Made by a program: the position numbers and the translations under genes | Shown: piece by piece, positions 11,795-22,640 of the stretch | How the letters are laid out: each line of letters opens with the position of its first letter | How positions within the stretch are numbered: the stretch's first letter is position 1 | Notes under the pieces: model-generated | What the model was told of the DNA's origin: nothing | The model's input: the letters and a program-made list of their open reading frames with translations, nothing else | The model's database searches: none | Assembly: GCF_943734655.1 (NCBI RefSeq) | Contig: NC_071354.1 | Location: 78,963,838-79,027,837, forward strand | Direction of reading: 5' to 3' | Length of the DNA: 64,000 nucleotides | DNA from: Sabethes cyaneus | Taxonomy: Eukaryota; Arthropoda; Insecta; Diptera; Culicidae

Positions 11795-14397
11795 TTAAAC
11801 TTAAAACTAGGATTATGTGATAAAACCAAGAGAGAAGTCCTCCGTTAAATTAGTGAACATTAGTAAATTAGTACAATTTCCAATTAGTAAACCATCCTGT
11901 TCTTCACATCTGAAATCTGACAGGTACATATACATGTAAGTATAATAACAAGTGTCTTCAGAGATAGCGTGTAACGTAATCTCTAAAAGAGCTTTGTTTC
12001 TTGTGTTTTCCATTGGGACGGATGTATTGGATATACGGTTTTTAAATTATTGTTAAAAAGCTAAGAATTTTGCACATGCTAATTCAGTAAGGTATAATTA
12101 GTTTTTAAGATACAATATTTTAAAGTAATAAAGTTTCAAGAATACAATGGAGACGCATGGTGTTTTGTTTTTACCTGCAATAAAACGTATGTTTTTGACA
12201 TCGACGAACCAGAAATACGCGTTTCTTTGCCAAACAAAATTTGATCAAAATCCCATTTGAAATTTTTCATTCAATTTCTAAAATTACAAATGAAGCCGAA
12301 TAGCTTAACGCCACTAAATTACAGACACGTGACCTTCTCCTTACTCCACTTCAATAGTTTGCAGTCAACTGTTAGTGTGCAGAATAGGATTGCAAAGGCG
12401 ACCCTCCTACTGACTAAGTATAAGAATTTTTCAGCAGATAAGATTTTCTTCGAACCGAAAACGGTCGGCTGGTTAGACTAGCATAGTTCAACCAGCACGG
12501 CAGAAAGTATTGATGGTATTTCATTTATTTAATCTAATGCACCGCTCTCCGCTGGGGGATTATTTTTCATTATAGCTCCTAACAGGCTGGGTACTATCTC
12601 ATGGGCATTGAGTCGAGAAGTCGAGCTCACGAAGCTGTTTATTCTCAGAGGAAAAATATTTTTCAAACACTATCGTGCCCTGTTACAAGGATGCAGAAAA
12701 GCAATCAAGAAGATCCGGCTCGTTCGGCTTCTGGTTATTAGAACCATCAGACGGAAGCAGCCCACGCTGGACAAGTTAGTTTATGGCAAAATAAATTTTA
12801 ATGGCTTGAGGAGCAATACTGAAGTGAGTTTAGCAAATGAACAGGAAGTTGGAAAAATAGATAGTTTGTATACATCTTTTTAATCTTAAATTTGCCTTCA
12901 ACCAATGGATTAAACACCAACCTGTTGTTCAGTCTACTAATGATAACAAGTATTATAAGAAAAATAGAGATTCGATTGGCCACTGCTTTGATTTGTAGAT
13001 AAATTTCAGTTGTTTCAGTAACCTTACTTTGGTAAGGTACATATTAAACCTAATAGGTGTCAGAAATTGCCATCTAGTACTGACAATAGTTTCCGAAAAG
13101 TACATTGCGAATTTCGCGATTTAGCAGCACTTACCCAACGACTAGCATGAAACACGAACACGCGTGTTGGAGCCGACCTTTTCCGTTTATAGGTAGCTAA
13201 CCTGTCCAAAAATCAGCCAATTTGCATTAGGTAGATAGCTCGGAGGAGGTGTTGCTCAAGCAAAACACCAGAACGTAACCAACTGGTTCATTAGCTTTAT
13301 TACCGGTTCCAGTTACCCGTTGAATATTCATTTCCTTTTGCCCATCTCTGGTTGTTATACAGTTTTTTTACGAGCCATTCTGCGTTTAACAAGCTAAGTA
13401 TTGAGCCTTTGAACTGGTACATCATGTGTGCAGGTCACACGAAAACGATTATGGAAAATAGTTGCTTAAAATTTAAAATAATTTTTAATGTTACAAAAAT
13501 AGTTTAGCTACTGACGAACAGACATGACACATAAAAGGAAATCCTATAAAAACATTGTCATAAATATTTTCCTTGCACACTAACACCCTTTATTATGCAT
13601 GCAATGTTCCTTCACAAACATTTGTAGCAGTGGGATTTTATACTCAACACATGTGAAACATGCTTTTTCAGAAAATGAGTCTATTTTGCATGGAAAACGG
13701 AATTAACGCAAAAGTTTCGTCTGCTTGTCTGTGCTTTAGCTTTCACACTAGTTTTAAGTAGTGTAAGAAAATTGCTAGCGGTGTTACATGTTAGAATTCT
13801 GCAAACCGTTCGCAAATATCGTTCGGTTATAGTTTTGTTTATGTTAAAAATGTTGAGCAACATCAATTCGCATGGCTTAACACAAGCTCAAAAGCTGTAG
13901 CAATGATAAAAAATGTCAATGATCTCTTTTAATGTTTCGATACGCATGACCTGAATGGTACCAACTGTTCGATGCTATAAGGATGAGCGAATTGAAATTT
14001 GATCTATGTGCTGCTCGCGTGCGCATCCTTTACTAGTTTGATCAATGTACATAATTGAATGAAATATATGTCGCTCATTAGGGTAGGTCGTGGAGTAGAA
14101 TTATTTTATTATTGTTGTGTCCGCTTATGACAGGTCCGAAAGAAAACGATTCAGTATGTTTTCGGTTAGTCTTTTCTTCGTACTTTATGAAGCGCTAGAG
14201 CAATTTTAACCTTAATAAGCCTCTGTCTTTCCTGTTTTTGTCTGTCTCTGTCTCTATGTATTTAGTATTCGACGCGATGTTGAATAGCATGCAGGATAAA
14301 CCGTCATCTAGTTTTAACCCTCGTCGCGTCTCGAAGGGGTTCGAAAGTGTTTCCAAGATCCGCACGAAACACATCCCAACAATTTGGGTTTAATTAC
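11795..14397. other. non-coding, no gene recognised
   Basis: About 2.6 kb of AT-rich DNA with short unrelated open frames (12257-12481 and 12608-12883 are the longest). Neither resembles a known family, and the latter begins with TTG, so I do not call genes. Confidence 0.35.
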
Positions 14398-14451
14398 ACT
14401 CTTATGATGGCATTTAAGTCCAAAATTGGACATGAAAACCGCCATAAGAGT
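14398..14451. mobile_element. 54-bp hairpin mini-element
   Basis: Imperfect palindrome with arms actcttatgatggcattt and aaaaccgccataagagt around a ccaaaattgg core. It lies inside the minus-strand LINE reverse transcriptase area. Very small palindromic units like this are common as solo MITE ends; no target duplication could be fixed. Confidence 0.5.
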
Positions 14452-15600
14452 ACAACAAAACTTATAATGTTGCTTGGGATTACCCAATCCAATGATAGCT
14501 CTGATCAGTCGTGTCAGTTTATCCGGAAAATCGTGTTCTACAATAGCTGGCTTTGATCGACTGTATCGTATGCCGCTTTGAAATTTCTAAAGATGTGATG
14601 CGTGGGCACATTTATTGTACTCTCGTCATTTCTGCAACCGTCTGTCGAATGGTAAAAGTTTGGTCTGCAGTGGCGTCAGCTCCCATGAAGGCAGCCTAAT
14701 AATTCCTTACAAAACCTTGAGCTATCGATGACAGCCGGCAAAACAGCATCTGGGAAAGTATTCTGTAGGCGGCGTTTATCAGTGTTTTGCGTGTTAGTCG
14801 CAGCAGTCAACCCGATTACCTTTTTTGTAGATGGTGTAAATAACTTTTTTCATTCATTTCTTCGGTAACTTTTCTTACTCCCAAGCAAAGCCATGGGTAT
14901 AAGCGTCCTTCAGAACTTAACCCTTCTTTATCAACAGACTTCGCAGCCGGTTATTAGAGTACAGGAAAATTACCGGTGCAGAGATCCTATTAACTCTGTA
15001 GTGGCACCGCCTAGTCGAGATTCGACCTTACGACGACTGGCTTGTTAGGCCAGCAGCGTACCCCGGAGCTAACTGGGCCGACACTCCCAAATCTTGGAAA
15101 TAACCCAGCTTAGAGCCATCTCCAGTGTTTCACTGCCATGCTTATAGAGCTCCGCTAGTAGGCGGTCCTTACCAGCGGTTTTGTTGGTGTTCAGCAACCC
15201 GATTTCTCACTTGAATCTCCACGAAGTCTACGGCGATCAAGCTGTTCGAGCAGTAGCCGGTCAAGTTTCAAGTCTCAGTTGCCTTGGTCGATGTTGAATT
15301 TGTCGATCGAAATTTACTTTAATGTTCGTAGTAAATAGTCGACATTTGAAAAGAGACCAGAGTTCGTAGTAAATAGTCTCATAATGAAGTTGCCATTTTT
15401 GTTCTAGACCCTACTAGCACGGTTGTTACGAAGTTGTTGCGGTAACCGAAATATGACTAATTTCAGTCGTAATCCGGTTGCTTTAACTAAATGGACCTAT
15501 ATTGTGCTACTTAACCGCTTGCTCCGAATCAGTGCTCAGAACCAGTAGCTGCCCCCTGACTGACACTCAGCGCTCACAAGTCTACTCCTCGTGCTAACAC
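14452..15600 (-). mobile_element. LINE reverse transcriptase region (minus strand)
   Basis: Reverse-strand translation gives NYQAGF, TADQTFTIRQTV and ISFKAAYDTVDQSQL-like blocks between about 14900 and 14540, ending near 14520 in TDTTDQS. The segment 15070-15270 encodes the linker before the reverse transcriptase (NTNKTAGKDRLLAELYKHG-like), homologous to 58130-58260. A SINE lies between these parts (14925-15062). The caagctgttcgagcag segment at 15240 recurs at 59440. Multiple stops; non-functional. Confidence 0.75.
14925..15062 (-). repeat. tRNA-derived SINE copy inside a LINE
   Basis: On the reverse strand it begins tggcctaacaagccagtcg with a ggtcgaatctc B-box-like sequence, followed by the shared body (tgtactctaataaccggctg, cgaagtctgttgataaag). 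Same orientation as its LINE host. Confidence 0.75.
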
Positions 15601-15619
15601 TGTCTGTATACGTCTTTTT

Positions 15620-16745
15620 TGTTCTTTTTGGACTGTTTCGGATTTATCCAGGACTTTTTTCGGACTCTTGTTTCTGTACTTTTGAACTCCTTTTGGACTC
15701 TTTTTAGATTTCTTTTGGATTCTTCTTGTTCTCATGGATTCTGTCAGACTACCACGTCAGCCGCAGAAGGTTAACACACATTTTCGATTGTTTTTGGGCC
15801 CTTTGAGCTCTTGTGTGTTTGTGATTTTTTAACTCTTCGGAATTTTTTAGGCTTCTTTTTGGGCTCCTTTTGGACGCTTTTGGTTTCATTAAGCACTTTT
15901 TTTAGTTTTTTTAGACTTTTTGGACTCCTTTTGGACACTTTTTGGATATCTTTTGAATGCTTTTTGCACTTTTGGACTAATTTCGAATCTTTTTGTGCTC
16001 ATTTTGAACTCTTTTTGGATTTATTTAGGGCTCGTTTTGCACTCTTTTTGGAACCTTTACTATTTTTAGACAATAGTACACAGTCTTTTTAAGCTCTTTT
16101 TAAATCCTTTTGGACTTGTTGGACTCCCTTTGGACTCGTTTTGGATTTTTTTGGGTTCCTTTTAGACTCTTTTAGGTCTCTTTTTGGACTTATTTTGGTT
16201 TCATTCTTTGGCACTTTTTGAACTCCTTGGACACATTTTAGGCTTTTTTAAGGTTCCTTTTGGGTTCTTTTTGGGCTCTTTTGGATTGCTTTTGGGTTCA
16301 TTTTTGGAGTGTTTAGACTTATTTTCACTCCTTTTGTGCCCATTTACAATTTTTTTGACTCATAGTCGAATTGATTTGAGTTCATTTTTTGTTCAAATCT
16401 TGGCTAGGTGGTGCTACTCGACAGAGTCAGTAGGATTGTGGCACTAGCCCCGTAATTGTCCGGTACTCTAATAACCGGCTGCGAAATCTGTCGATAAAGA
16501 AGGGTTAAGTCTTAGACAGACGTTTTAGACCCAAAGCTTTTGAGTTTGGCACGTTTTTCGACTCTTTTTGGATCATTTCATCGACTTTTTAACTTCTTTT
16601 GAACTCATTTTGTACGATTTTGTGACCCTTTGTAGACTTTTCTTGAACTTTTTTTAGAATTTTTGGACTCCTTCTGGAACAATTTCAGTCTCTATTTGGA
16701 CGCCTTTTGGGCTCTGTTTGGAGTCGGCTCCTTTTTGGACACGGC
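15620..16745. repeat. T-rich degenerate 'ctttttggact' minisatellite
   Basis: More than a kilobase of imperfect units of about 11-12 bases, with tttttggactc, cttttggactcc and ttttgggttc as variants. The open frames inside it (15811-16092, 16184-16447) encode only F/L/S-rich low-complexity strings and are by-products of composition. A truncated SINE interrupts it at 16402-16545. Confidence 0.85.
16402..16545 (+). repeat. 5'-truncated SINE copy
   Basis: Starts within the tRNA-like head at gctaggtggtgctactcg and contains the family body (cactagccccgtaattgtcc, tactctaataaccggctgcg, aaatctgtcgataaag). It lacks the A-box region. Inserted in the T-rich minisatellite. Confidence 0.7.
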
Positions 16746-16749
16746 TTAT

Positions 16750-16930
16750 CCAAAAATCGGTACTGACAAATCATATGCCGTAGCTATTTACGATCCGCTG
16801 TATCGTATGCTGCTTTGAAATACATGGAAATATAACGATTGTGCATTTTCTACTCCAGACATTTCTGAAGGATTTGTCGAAGAGCAAAAATATGATCGCG
16901 GTAGCGTAAGCTCCCGTTCTACAATTTCTC
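16750..16930 (-). mobile_element. LINE reverse transcriptase scrap
   Basis: The reverse strand reads DHIFALRQILQKCLE, then MYFKAAYDTADRK. This is the reverse transcriptase segment around the first palm aspartate, as in the neighbouring LINE copies. Confidence 0.75.
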
Positions 16931-17138
16931 TTGCTATTGAGGACAAATTTGTTTATTAGTTTATTTAACGTAACAAAATCTGGGAGAGTATCATCTCCCT
17001 ACCTTCCATACCTTCTTTCGGTTAAATATTTATATACTGTTATATACTGATGTGTTGATACTGAACTATTTGACAAAAACCTGGTAAGAAAATTAGCTAA
17101 CTTAAAATATAAGTCGCTGGTACTGAATTTTATCATTC

Positions 17139-17543
17139 ATGGAACAAAATATTTCAAGAGACTTCGATGTTTTGATTGAACAGCTTGGCAATTGGCAGTG
17201 TTTATATTCCTCTGGAGAAGAGGTTTGGCTGCAATATCATGCAGGACGAATTGAATGTATTGGAAACAATCACTACCAATATGAGCCTACAAGATACTAT
17301 CATCTACTGGGAGGTTTCAATCAGCCAGGTCTAGTATGGAAAGCATCAAATGTCGGATATGCTTATATCGATCCGATCCATTCATCACTCTCATCTGCTA
17401 GTCGAACATTGCTCGATGGAATTACTTTCCAGGCATTAAGACAATTAATTCAGTCTGCAATTATCAATCTCGCTGCCTTGACCTTGTGCTTGTGTAATAG
17501 AGAACGCTGGAGTGGAACAGCTTTGACATTCCTTCTCCAGTAG
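17139..17543 (+). CDS. unrecognised 134-aa open reading frame
   Basis: A continuous frame of 134 codons beginning at a true ATG, with an in-frame stop only five codons upstream. The composition is unlike the low-complexity frames nearby: Trp, Tyr, Cys and His are frequent (for example WLQYHAGRIECIGNNHYQ). Near residues 107-122 a hydrophobic run (AIINLAALTLCLCN) could be a membrane segment followed by a basic tail (NRERW). No family was recognised. Position and shape would fit the C-terminal piece of a membrane glycoprotein, for instance from an endogenous viral element, or an orphan exon, but this is speculation. No splice sites or promoter were identified. It lies between a LINE scrap and the 3' end of a Jockey-like LINE. 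Confidence 0.35.
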   Translation: MEQNISRDFDVLIEQLGNWQCLYSSGEEVWLQYHAGRIECIGNNHYQYEPTRYYHLLGGFNQPGLVWKASNVGYAYIDPIHSSLSSASRTLLDGITFQALRQLIQSAIINLAALTLCLCNRERWSGTALTFLLQ

Positions 17544-17649
17544 GCACAAAACCTCCTATCTTTTTGTATCAACAGTTTCCACCAAATGATACATAGCTTT
17601 TTTAACACTTAAAACTAGGAATACATTGCATTAAATACTAAAGTTTGAG

Positions 17650-18865
17650 CTTAGGAGTAATAATTTACTTATAACATGATTAACAATAGTTACATTTATT
17701 TTAAGGCACGACGAATTTTTTCTTTTAAAACGGTACGAGATAAATTAAAATCGAACACATTGTAACATAGATTTAAAACACGACACATGCTACTGAGAGG
17801 CTCGTTTCTACCGTAGTTGGTACGTGAGACAGGCAGGTAGAGAAAAGCATGGGATCGAAGAGTTCTACGGCGGATGTTTATGTTCAGCAGTTGCAGAATG
17901 TCGGGGCAGTCAATATATGATGTTAGGATATCGGAGATAAAGGTAGCCTTGGCAACCTCACGCCGTAGTACCAAGGTATCAAGACTAATAAGGTTACACC
18001 GATCTTAATAACTTGGAAGATTTAGAGGATCATCCCAAGGTAGAAGTCGTAGGGCGAAACGCACAAATTTACGTTGAATGGCCTAAATCCGTTGAATGCT
18101 ATTTTGATAGTACGGTGCCCATACATTTGAAGCGTATTCTAGTACAGATCGCACTAAAGAACAGTACAAAATTTTTAAACATGGAATGCTCGTAAACTGT
18201 TTAGTGACTCTGAATAAGAAACCAAGATTTTTAGAAGCTTTAGAACAGATAAAAGCTATGTGATCCTTAAATGTCAATTTGGAATCTAATAAAACTCCTA
18301 AGTCTTTTACAACGTTTTCCCGCGTAAGAACAATGTCCGAGATTTTATAATCAAATGAAACGACTGATCGTTTGCGTGTAAAGGAGATACAAGAGCACGT
18401 TGAAGCATTTAACACCATTCTGTTGATATTGCACCAATCAGCAAAGATCTCCAACTCCGATTGTAAAAATTGGGTGTCCGAGATATTCTTAATTATGGAG
18501 AACAGTTTGAAATCATCCGCATACGATAATTTCATGCATTTAAGGGTAAGATGAATGTCATTAAGATACAGCAGAAAAATGTAAGGACCTAGATGACTTC
18601 CTTGTGGCACACCAGATGTGACAGAAAAAGGTAGAGAAATAGTATTTCCAATTTTAACGGACATAGTCCTACCGGTAAGATATGATTCAAACCAGTTAAG
18701 GATATTGCACTTGATCCAAGCCTCTGAAGTTTCGAGACGGCGATCTGATGATTTATTTTGTCGAAAGCTGCTGATAAATCCGTATAGATTGCGTCGACCT
18801 GAAGATGGTTTTGCATTGAGCGAGATTAAATTGTCAACGACAATTTTATACCCTTACTGAAGCTC
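17650..18865 (-). mobile_element. Jockey-like LINE, reverse transcriptase to 3' end
   Basis: The reverse strand carries, in order: VDAIYTDLSAAFDKINHQ (first palm Asp) near 18800; SVTSGVPQGSHLGPYIFLLY near 18610; KLSYADDFKLF (catalytic YADD) near 18530; ENVVKDLGVLLDSKLTFKDH near 18300; and the family's C-terminal block ATFISDILTSYIDCPDIL then RTNYGRNEPLSSMCRVLN near 17940-17770. The order and motifs are those of Jockey-group non-LTR reverse transcriptases, which copy their RNA at nicked target DNA. One frame is open for 193 codons (18083-18664), so this copy is younger or less decayed than most, but it is frameshifted on both sides and lacks the endonuclease. Confidence 0.9.
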
Positions 18866-19210
18866 CCCAGCTAGCACCAACTCGTATATCAATGTACGAA
18901 AACTATCGTAAATATCTCCTAACAAACTCGAAATCGTAACTAAAGCTGGATAAAGTGGGATCAAGTTGATTTTTTGTCGCATATAATGATAATGACTGAC
19001 ATACATACGATTTTCAGCACAAAATCGGATATTATCGTATATAAATACTTATATAGTCGTAACGCTCAAAATTATTCGTAATCACGTATATCGCCTCCAA
19101 ACTAGTACGGATATGCCAATTTTGCGCATGAAATACCATTTATTTAGCATGTACATCTGTACGTAATGCTGATTTTTACCTCTTTTATATGTATGAAAAT
19201 GCTAGCTGGG
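18866..19210. mobile_element. MITE, copy 1 (345 bp)
   Basis: Ends cccagctagca and tgctagctggg are inverted repeats. The interior matches copy 2 at 46508-46886 in opposite orientation (shared cgtatatcaatgtac, cgaaaatcgtatgtatgtc-type words, and gttacgaattattttgag in reverse complement). tc lies on both sides. It sits exactly between two divergently oriented LINEs. Confidence 0.85.
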
Positions 19211-20132
19211 TCTTGCATCAATTGTCGCTCGTGACACGTACTATCCTCCTTCATGTTTTGAATTTGAAATATTCGAGACTGTCATGAAAGACACGTTATT
19301 TGCAACCAGCCAGAATTATATAAGTGTACTACAACATGGATTCTTTCCCGAGCGATCTATAGAAATAAATTTGGTGAACTTCGCATCGTTCTGCGTAAAT
19401 AGTATGAGTACCAAAGCTTGGATGTACTACAAGATAGTGCAGATGGTTGGAAACATACCTTACGGATTGGCAACTTTCTGTACAACTTGGTAACTGCTGG
19501 TCTACTGCGTTTACAAACAGTTCTAGTATACCATAGGGTAGCAATTTTGGACCACTGGTATTCCGTATCTACATAAACGATGCAGCGTTTCTACTTAATG
19601 AAGGTGGAAGGCTTTTCTTCGCTGATTATTTGAAAATCAATCTTGTACTCAGACGAATCGAGGACAGCTGAATGTTATAGAAGCTTCTGGATTTGTTTAG
19701 TGACTGATGGATAAGGAATCTATTATTATTGAGTGTGGAGAAATGTTGCCTCATCAGCATTCATCGCACTAGAAGCGCTTTAGATTTTTTTACGAAATTT
19801 CCGGAGTCAAACTGAATAGACAGATGAAGGATCTAGGAGTCATAGGTGACGAGAAACTTACCATTAAGTCCCACATTTCTGCCAACATTGATAAATCCAG
19901 ACGTAGTCTTGAGTTCATATTTAAGATCGCTAGTAAATTCAATGACTCGCTTTGCTTCAAAGCTCTCTATGGTTCTATTGTACGGTTGACGCCGAAGTTT
20001 GCGAGTTTCGTTTGGAGCCCGCACGGGTTTATCTGGTCCACTAGACTAGAAAACGTACAGCGAAAATTTGTTCGCTATGCGCTTCGCCATCTTCCGGGAT
20101 CAGCCATATTTAACGCCGTATGAAGACCGCTG

Positions 20133-22256
20133 CACAGTAGTCCAAAAGGAACGAAAAGTGGAACTTTTTTGCTAGTTTTTTATGTGTTCATTTTATCATT
20201 TATGGTTTTCAGCACTTTTATTCGTATGAATATCCCCCTTATCTAAAACTATCAAAATTTAGTCATTGCTTACTGTAATGAAAAAAAAAACTTTTTTGTG
20301 TTAGAAAATATAGACATAGTTTCGTTGACAAAGTTGTAAATAATGTAAAAATAAGCTACTTTGCTGAAGAAATAAAATTTCTATCTTTATCGAGTGCTGA
20401 ACTATAGGGCATATTCTTTAAAACTTGTTCAAAAATTGGTTTTTCATACTTAGCTTTTCTTAGTTGCGTTTTACAAGAATACAATGTCTAAAATTAAAAA
20501 AGAAGAAAACTTATCCAATTTATTTCTACTATGTATATTTTATTCACAACAGATACGTATTTCGTCTACGACTTGCAGGCTTCCTCAGTGTCTGTTTTCG
20601 AACTTAGGCGAAATACGTATCTGTCGTGAATAAAATATACACAGTAGAACTAAATTGGATAAGTTTTCTTCTTTTTTAATTTTAGGTTTCGTATTCTGCT
20701 AAGACGCTCCAAAAACTTCAGTCAAGAATACAATGTTCTAGGCAATTATGCAAGCACTCAAAATACACGTTTTTGTAGAAGATCAAAATTCTCTACTACG
20801 TTATCGCATATTTAAGCTTTAACTTTCCATAGCTTCACGAGCCCATGGGGTAAAATGGGGCAAGCGAATTTATGAAACCAACACTTCGTCTTAAAGTCTA
20901 TATGTTAAGTCTTAAGTCTATATTATAAACTTGTATGGGTTCCACTTGTCCGCAACCACCCAAATGAGAATACGGCAAGCATACGTTTCATGTGTTTCGC
21001 GTTCGCTAAAGGCTCGATACACGTCCATTTTATTGTGTCAGTAGATAGACCCATGGTTTCTTCGGCAAAGTTATAGAAAATACAAAAGCAAACCACTTTG
21101 CTAACGAAGTGATATTTCTATCTCTATTGAGTGCAGAACTATAGAGCATTTTCTATAGAAATTCTTTCAAAATAAGTTTTTCATATTAGCGTATGTTGGT
21201 TGCATTTTACGGGAGTATATGGTTCTAGGCGTTTATCGAAGGTCTCAAAACACATGTTTTTGCAGAAGATTTAAAATCTCTCACAAAGTTATCGCTTATT
21301 TAAGCTTTATTTTTCCCTAACTTCGCGAGCCAAAAGCGATAACTTTGTAAGAAAAGGTCCTAGAGATTTGCAATCTTCTGCAAAAACGTCTATTTTGAGT
21401 CCTCCAATAATCGCCTAAAACTATATGTTCTTGTAAAATGCAACCAACATATGCTAAGAATGGAAAACTAATTTTTAAAGAATTTCCCTAGAAAATGCTC
21501 TATAGCTCTACACTCGATTGAGATAGAAATGTCATTTCTTTAGCAAAGTTGTTTGCTTTTATATTTTTTATAACTTTGCCGAAGAAACCATGTGTCTATC
21601 TACTCACGCAAAAGAATAGACGTGTATTGAGCCTATAACGAACGCAAAACATATAAAACGCCATTTTCTAATTGCCTTAAATGCCTTTTTCTAATTTGGG
21701 TGGTTGGGGACAAGCAGAACCCATACAAGTTTATAGTACTCGAATTAAGCTTCAAGATGAACTATTGATTTCATAAATCCACTTGCCCCATTTTACTCCA
21801 TAGGCTCGTAAAGCTATAGAAATTTGAAGCTTGAATATATGATAACTTAGAAAGTTAAGCTCTCAGAGATTTACGGTCTTCTGCAAAAACGTGTGTTTTG
21901 AGCGCTTCGATAATTGCCAACTAACAATAGCTAAGAATGGAAAACTAATTTTTAAAGAATTTTAAAAGAATATGCGCTATAGTTCAGCACTCCATAAAGA
22001 TAGAAATTTTATTTCTTCAGCAAAGTTGCCTGTTTTTACAATATTTACAACTTTGCTGAAAAAACTGTGTCTATATTTCCTAACACAAAAAAGTTATTCC
22101 TTTATTTTCATTATAGTAAGCAATGACTAACTTTTGACCATTTTAGATTAAAGGGGATATTCATACGAACAAAAGTGCTGAAGACCATAAATGATAAAAT
22201 GAAAACAAAAGACACTAGGAAAAAAGTTCCACTTTTCACCCGTTTGGACCACTGTG
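20133..22256. mobile_element. 2.1-kb foldback (long inverted repeat) element
   Basis: Nearly the whole element is one imperfect inverted repeat with arms of about 1 kb and centre near 21330. Ends are cacagtagtccaaaa and, reversed, cacagtggtccaaac. It is flanked by cgctg at 20128-20132 and at 22257-22261. Each arm contains two diverged copies of a unit that includes tttcttcggcaaagttata and gaactatagagcattttct. Removing it and one cgctg gives E-D-R-C-H-L-L in the host LINE. No transposase frame is present. The left arm carries a further insert at 20488-20722. Confidence 0.92.
20488..20722. mobile_element. 235-bp palindromic insert with 14-bp duplication
   Basis: Lies in the left arm of the foldback element and is flanked by caagaatacaatgt at 20474-20487 and 20723-20736. 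Its own interior is a hairpin: aaaacttatccaattta and ttcacaacagatacgtattt on one side, with their complements on the other, around a short cttgcaggcttcctcagtg loop. The long target duplication suggests retroposition more than cut-and-paste; this is inference. Confidence 0.8.
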
Positions 22257-22640
22257 CGCTGTCATCTGTTGGGTTTAAGCACACTAAGTCGACGTAGACA
22301 GGTTTCGCAATCTTCATTTGTCTGCAAGCCTTTAACTGGCGAATAAGATGCACCGGACAACCTATCGTAAATCGGATTTTACGCACCTTCGAGAGCATCT
22401 TTTAAGACCGAGAATGATGCTACAGAAAGACTCCTTTTCAACGCAATATGCTGCCAACTTTCCCATCGCTTTCATTACCAGACAATTCAACTGCTTTGTT
22501 GACTTTTTTAATTTTGATGAACCACCACGCGTATTCCGCCAACGAAATTCTTGCACTTGACAATGTAAATACTAATAGTTAAGTAATTTTTAAGTGTTCA
22601 AGTGTTTCACTGTCCGTTGAATCATACGAATAAATAACAA

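Larger units (their letters stand above)
19211..22640 (+). mobile_element. Jockey-like LINE split by a foldback element
   Basis: Decayed non-LTR element. The N-terminal reverse transcriptase part reads ATSQNYISVLQHGFFPERS and NLVNFASFCVNSM (19300-19410). It continues with YINDAAFLLNEGGRLFFADY-like palm sequence (19560-19630), MKDLGVIGDEKLTIKSHISA (19824 on) and KALYGSIVRLTPKFASFVWS, up to YEDRC at 20130. After the inserted 20133-22256 it resumes as RCHLLGLSTLSRRRQVSQ, then a block near 22400-22555 ending RVFRQR. It lies opposite to the LINE at 17650-18865, and the two are different subfamilies. Several stops; dead. Confidence 0.88.

Noticed and set aside
12608..12883. 91-codon basic frame
   Set aside because: Opens at TTG, lysine/arginine-rich by chance in AT-rich DNA, no motif recognised.
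15811..16447. Two plus-strand frames with Phe/Leu-rich membrane-like sequence
   Set aside because: They are translations of the tttttggactc minisatellite and follow its period.
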